From positions 115,553 through 179,552 of the forward strand of contig NZ_FUYS01000009.1 of assembly GCF_900168055.1 (NCBI RefSeq): a stretch of 64,000 nt of DNA, given 5' to 3'. A program made the translations under genes and the position numbers. The notes below the pieces were generated by a model that saw only the letters and a program-made list of their open reading frames with translations, did not search any database and was not told the DNA's origin. Shown here one piece after another: positions 63,093 to 64,000 of this stretch; the stretch's first letter is position 1; every line of letters begins with the position of its first letter. Source of the stretch: Parapedobacter luteus (GTDB lineage Bacteria; Bacteroidota; Bacteroidia; Sphingobacteriales; Sphingobacteriaceae).

Positions 63093-64000
63093 ATGAAGAT
63101 TTCTAAAATCTGCTGCATCGGTGCGGGATACGTTGGCGGCCCCACCATGTCTGTCATTGCCCAGAAATGCCCACACATCACCGTCACCATCGTAGACATC
63201 AACGAAAAACGCATCGCGGCCTGGAATGACCCCGACCTTTCGAAGCTCCCCGTGTACGAACCCGGACTCGCCGAAGTCGTCGGCGAAGCACGCGGCCGTA
63301 ATTTGTTCTTCACGACCGAAGGAGACCGCGCCATCGATGAGGCAGACATGATCTTCATCTCGGTGAATACGCCCACCAAAACCTACGGCAAGGGCAAGGG
63401 CATGGCCGCCGACCTGAAATACATCGAACTCTGCGCACGCCAGATCGCAGCAGCAGCCACCTCCGATAAGATAATCGTGGAAAAATCAACACTCCCCGTG
63501 CGTACCGCCGAGGCCTTGAAAAGCATCCTCCACAACACCGGAAACGGAGTCAGCTTCCATATCCTCTCAAACCCTGAGTTCCTCGCCGAAGGAACCGCCA
63601 TACAGGACCTCCATAACCCAGACCGGGTGCTCATCGGAGGGGAAAACCCCGAGGCCGTCCAGGCCCTGGTGGATGTATACGCTTCCTGGGTGCCCCCCGA
63701 ACGTATCCTCACCACCAACCTCTGGTCTTCCGAGCTCTCCAAGCTCACCGCAAACGCTTTCCTCGCACAGCGCGTATCCTCCATCAACGCCATCTCCGAA
63801 CTCTGCGAACGAACCGGGGCTAACGTCGACGAGGTGGCCCGCGCAATCGGTACAGACAGCCGAATCGGACCAAAGTTCCTCAAGGCTTCCGTCGGTTTCG
63901 GCGGCTCATGCTTCCAGAAGGACATCCTCAACCTGGTCTACATCGCCCGCACATACGGCCTGCATGAGGTCGCACACTACTGGGAACAGGTCATCACCAT
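63093..64000 (+). CDS. UDP-glucose 6-dehydrogenase (3' truncated by window edge)
   Basis: The first 302 residues of a roughly 450-470-residue enzyme that oxidises UDP-glucose to UDP-glucuronate for surface polysaccharides. The start is [19 protein letters not shown] (NAD-binding GAGYVG). Substrate and catalytic motifs include [21 protein letters not shown], the lysine in [14 protein letters not shown] and the active cysteine in [10 protein letters not shown]. The pattern is closer to the animal/plant type than to short bacterial Ugd. Rows counted by hand give about 57-63% GC against about 42% in a dnaG row, and codons strongly prefer C at the third position. Confidence 0.95.
   Translation, partial: MKISKICCIGAGYVGGPTMSVIAQKCPHITVTIVDINEKRIAAWNDPDLSKLPVYEPGLAEVVGEARGRNLFFTTEGDRAIDEADMIFISVNTPTKTYGKGKGMAADLKYIELCARQIAAAATSDKIIVEKSTLPVRTAEALKSILHNTGNGVSFHILSNPEFLAEGTAIQDLHNPDRVLIGGENPEAVQALVDVYASWVPPERILTTNLWSSELSKLTANAFLAQRVSSINAISELCERTGANVDEVARAIGTDSRIGPKFLKASVGFGGSCFQKDILNLVYIARTYGLHEVAHYWEQVIT

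Noticed and set aside
63077..63931. Two long open frames on minus (63077-63379 and 63383-63931)
   Set aside because: Arise from the high GC of the UDP-glucose dehydrogenase gene on plus, which has full family motifs.

Overview
The window is a chromosomal segment of a Bacteroidota bacterium, most likely a Sphingobacteriales member (Parapedobacter, Olivibacter or Pedobacter-like; this placement is inference). The evidence is a SusC/SusD pair with an adjacent glycosidase, TonB-dependent outer-membrane proteins with carboxypeptidase-like N-terminal domains, an exbB-exbD-exbD-tonB operon, tandem FtsX-type permeases, a short NuoG, and many promoters of the Bacteroidota type (TTTG, about 17-23 nt, TAnnTTTG). 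No rRNA, tRNA, CRISPR array, insertion sequence or phage gene was seen.  Layout. 1-3.2 kb: the end of one and the whole of a second FtsX/MacB-type permease. 3.4-4.9 kb: a PAS sensor histidine kinase. 5.2-8.5 kb: an exported Tricorn-type protease. 8.7-12.1 kb: a circularly permuted ATP-grasp / alpha-E / transglutaminase operon, a widespread but poorly understood peptide-modification cassette. 12.1-25.4 kb (minus): all 14 subunits of respiratory complex I in the order nuoA to nuoN. A strong terminator-like hairpin, with a promoter box beside it, lies between nuoA and nuoB. 25.5-31.4 kb (minus): an energy-coupling operon exbB-exbD-exbD-tonB-small membrane protein-PstS-like lipoprotein-TPR protein. 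31.8-33.1 kb (minus): SUI1/YciH factor and a lipid kinase. 33.2-34.7 kb: metK behind a consensus promoter and a SAM-II riboswitch. 34.7-37.6 kb: fabD, an outer-membrane protein and an M16 peptidase.  37.7-41.4 kb (minus): a glycine-rich TonB-receptor-like barrel downstream of a CBM9-like secreted protein with a Tyr-Gly-rich tail. 41.7-44.7 kb: rnhB and a YfhO-family membrane protein. 45.1-46.3 kb (minus): a VOC protein and a sigma-like factor. 46.5-47.8 kb: an Rrf2 regulator and an NmrA-type oxidoreductase. 47.9-57 kb: a small polysaccharide-utilisation locus (glycosidase, SusD, SusC on minus) with a divergent membrane-spanning regulator that has a propeller, a Y_Y_Y domain and a LuxR-like HTH but no kinase. 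57-62.9 kb (minus): an operon dnaG-yraN-glutaminyl cyclase-trkH-trkA. The window ends inside a GC-rich UDP-glucose dehydrogenase gene on plus.  Functional themes are proton-motive force generation (complex I) next to its use at the outer membrane (Exb/Ton), glycan capture, and envelope maintenance. The best leads for follow-up are the ATP-grasp/alpha-E/transglutaminase operon, the CBM9-like/Gly-rich barrel pair, the sigma-VOC pair with a shared C-terminal motif, the SAM-II/metK leader, and the nuoA/nuoB terminator-promoter junction.
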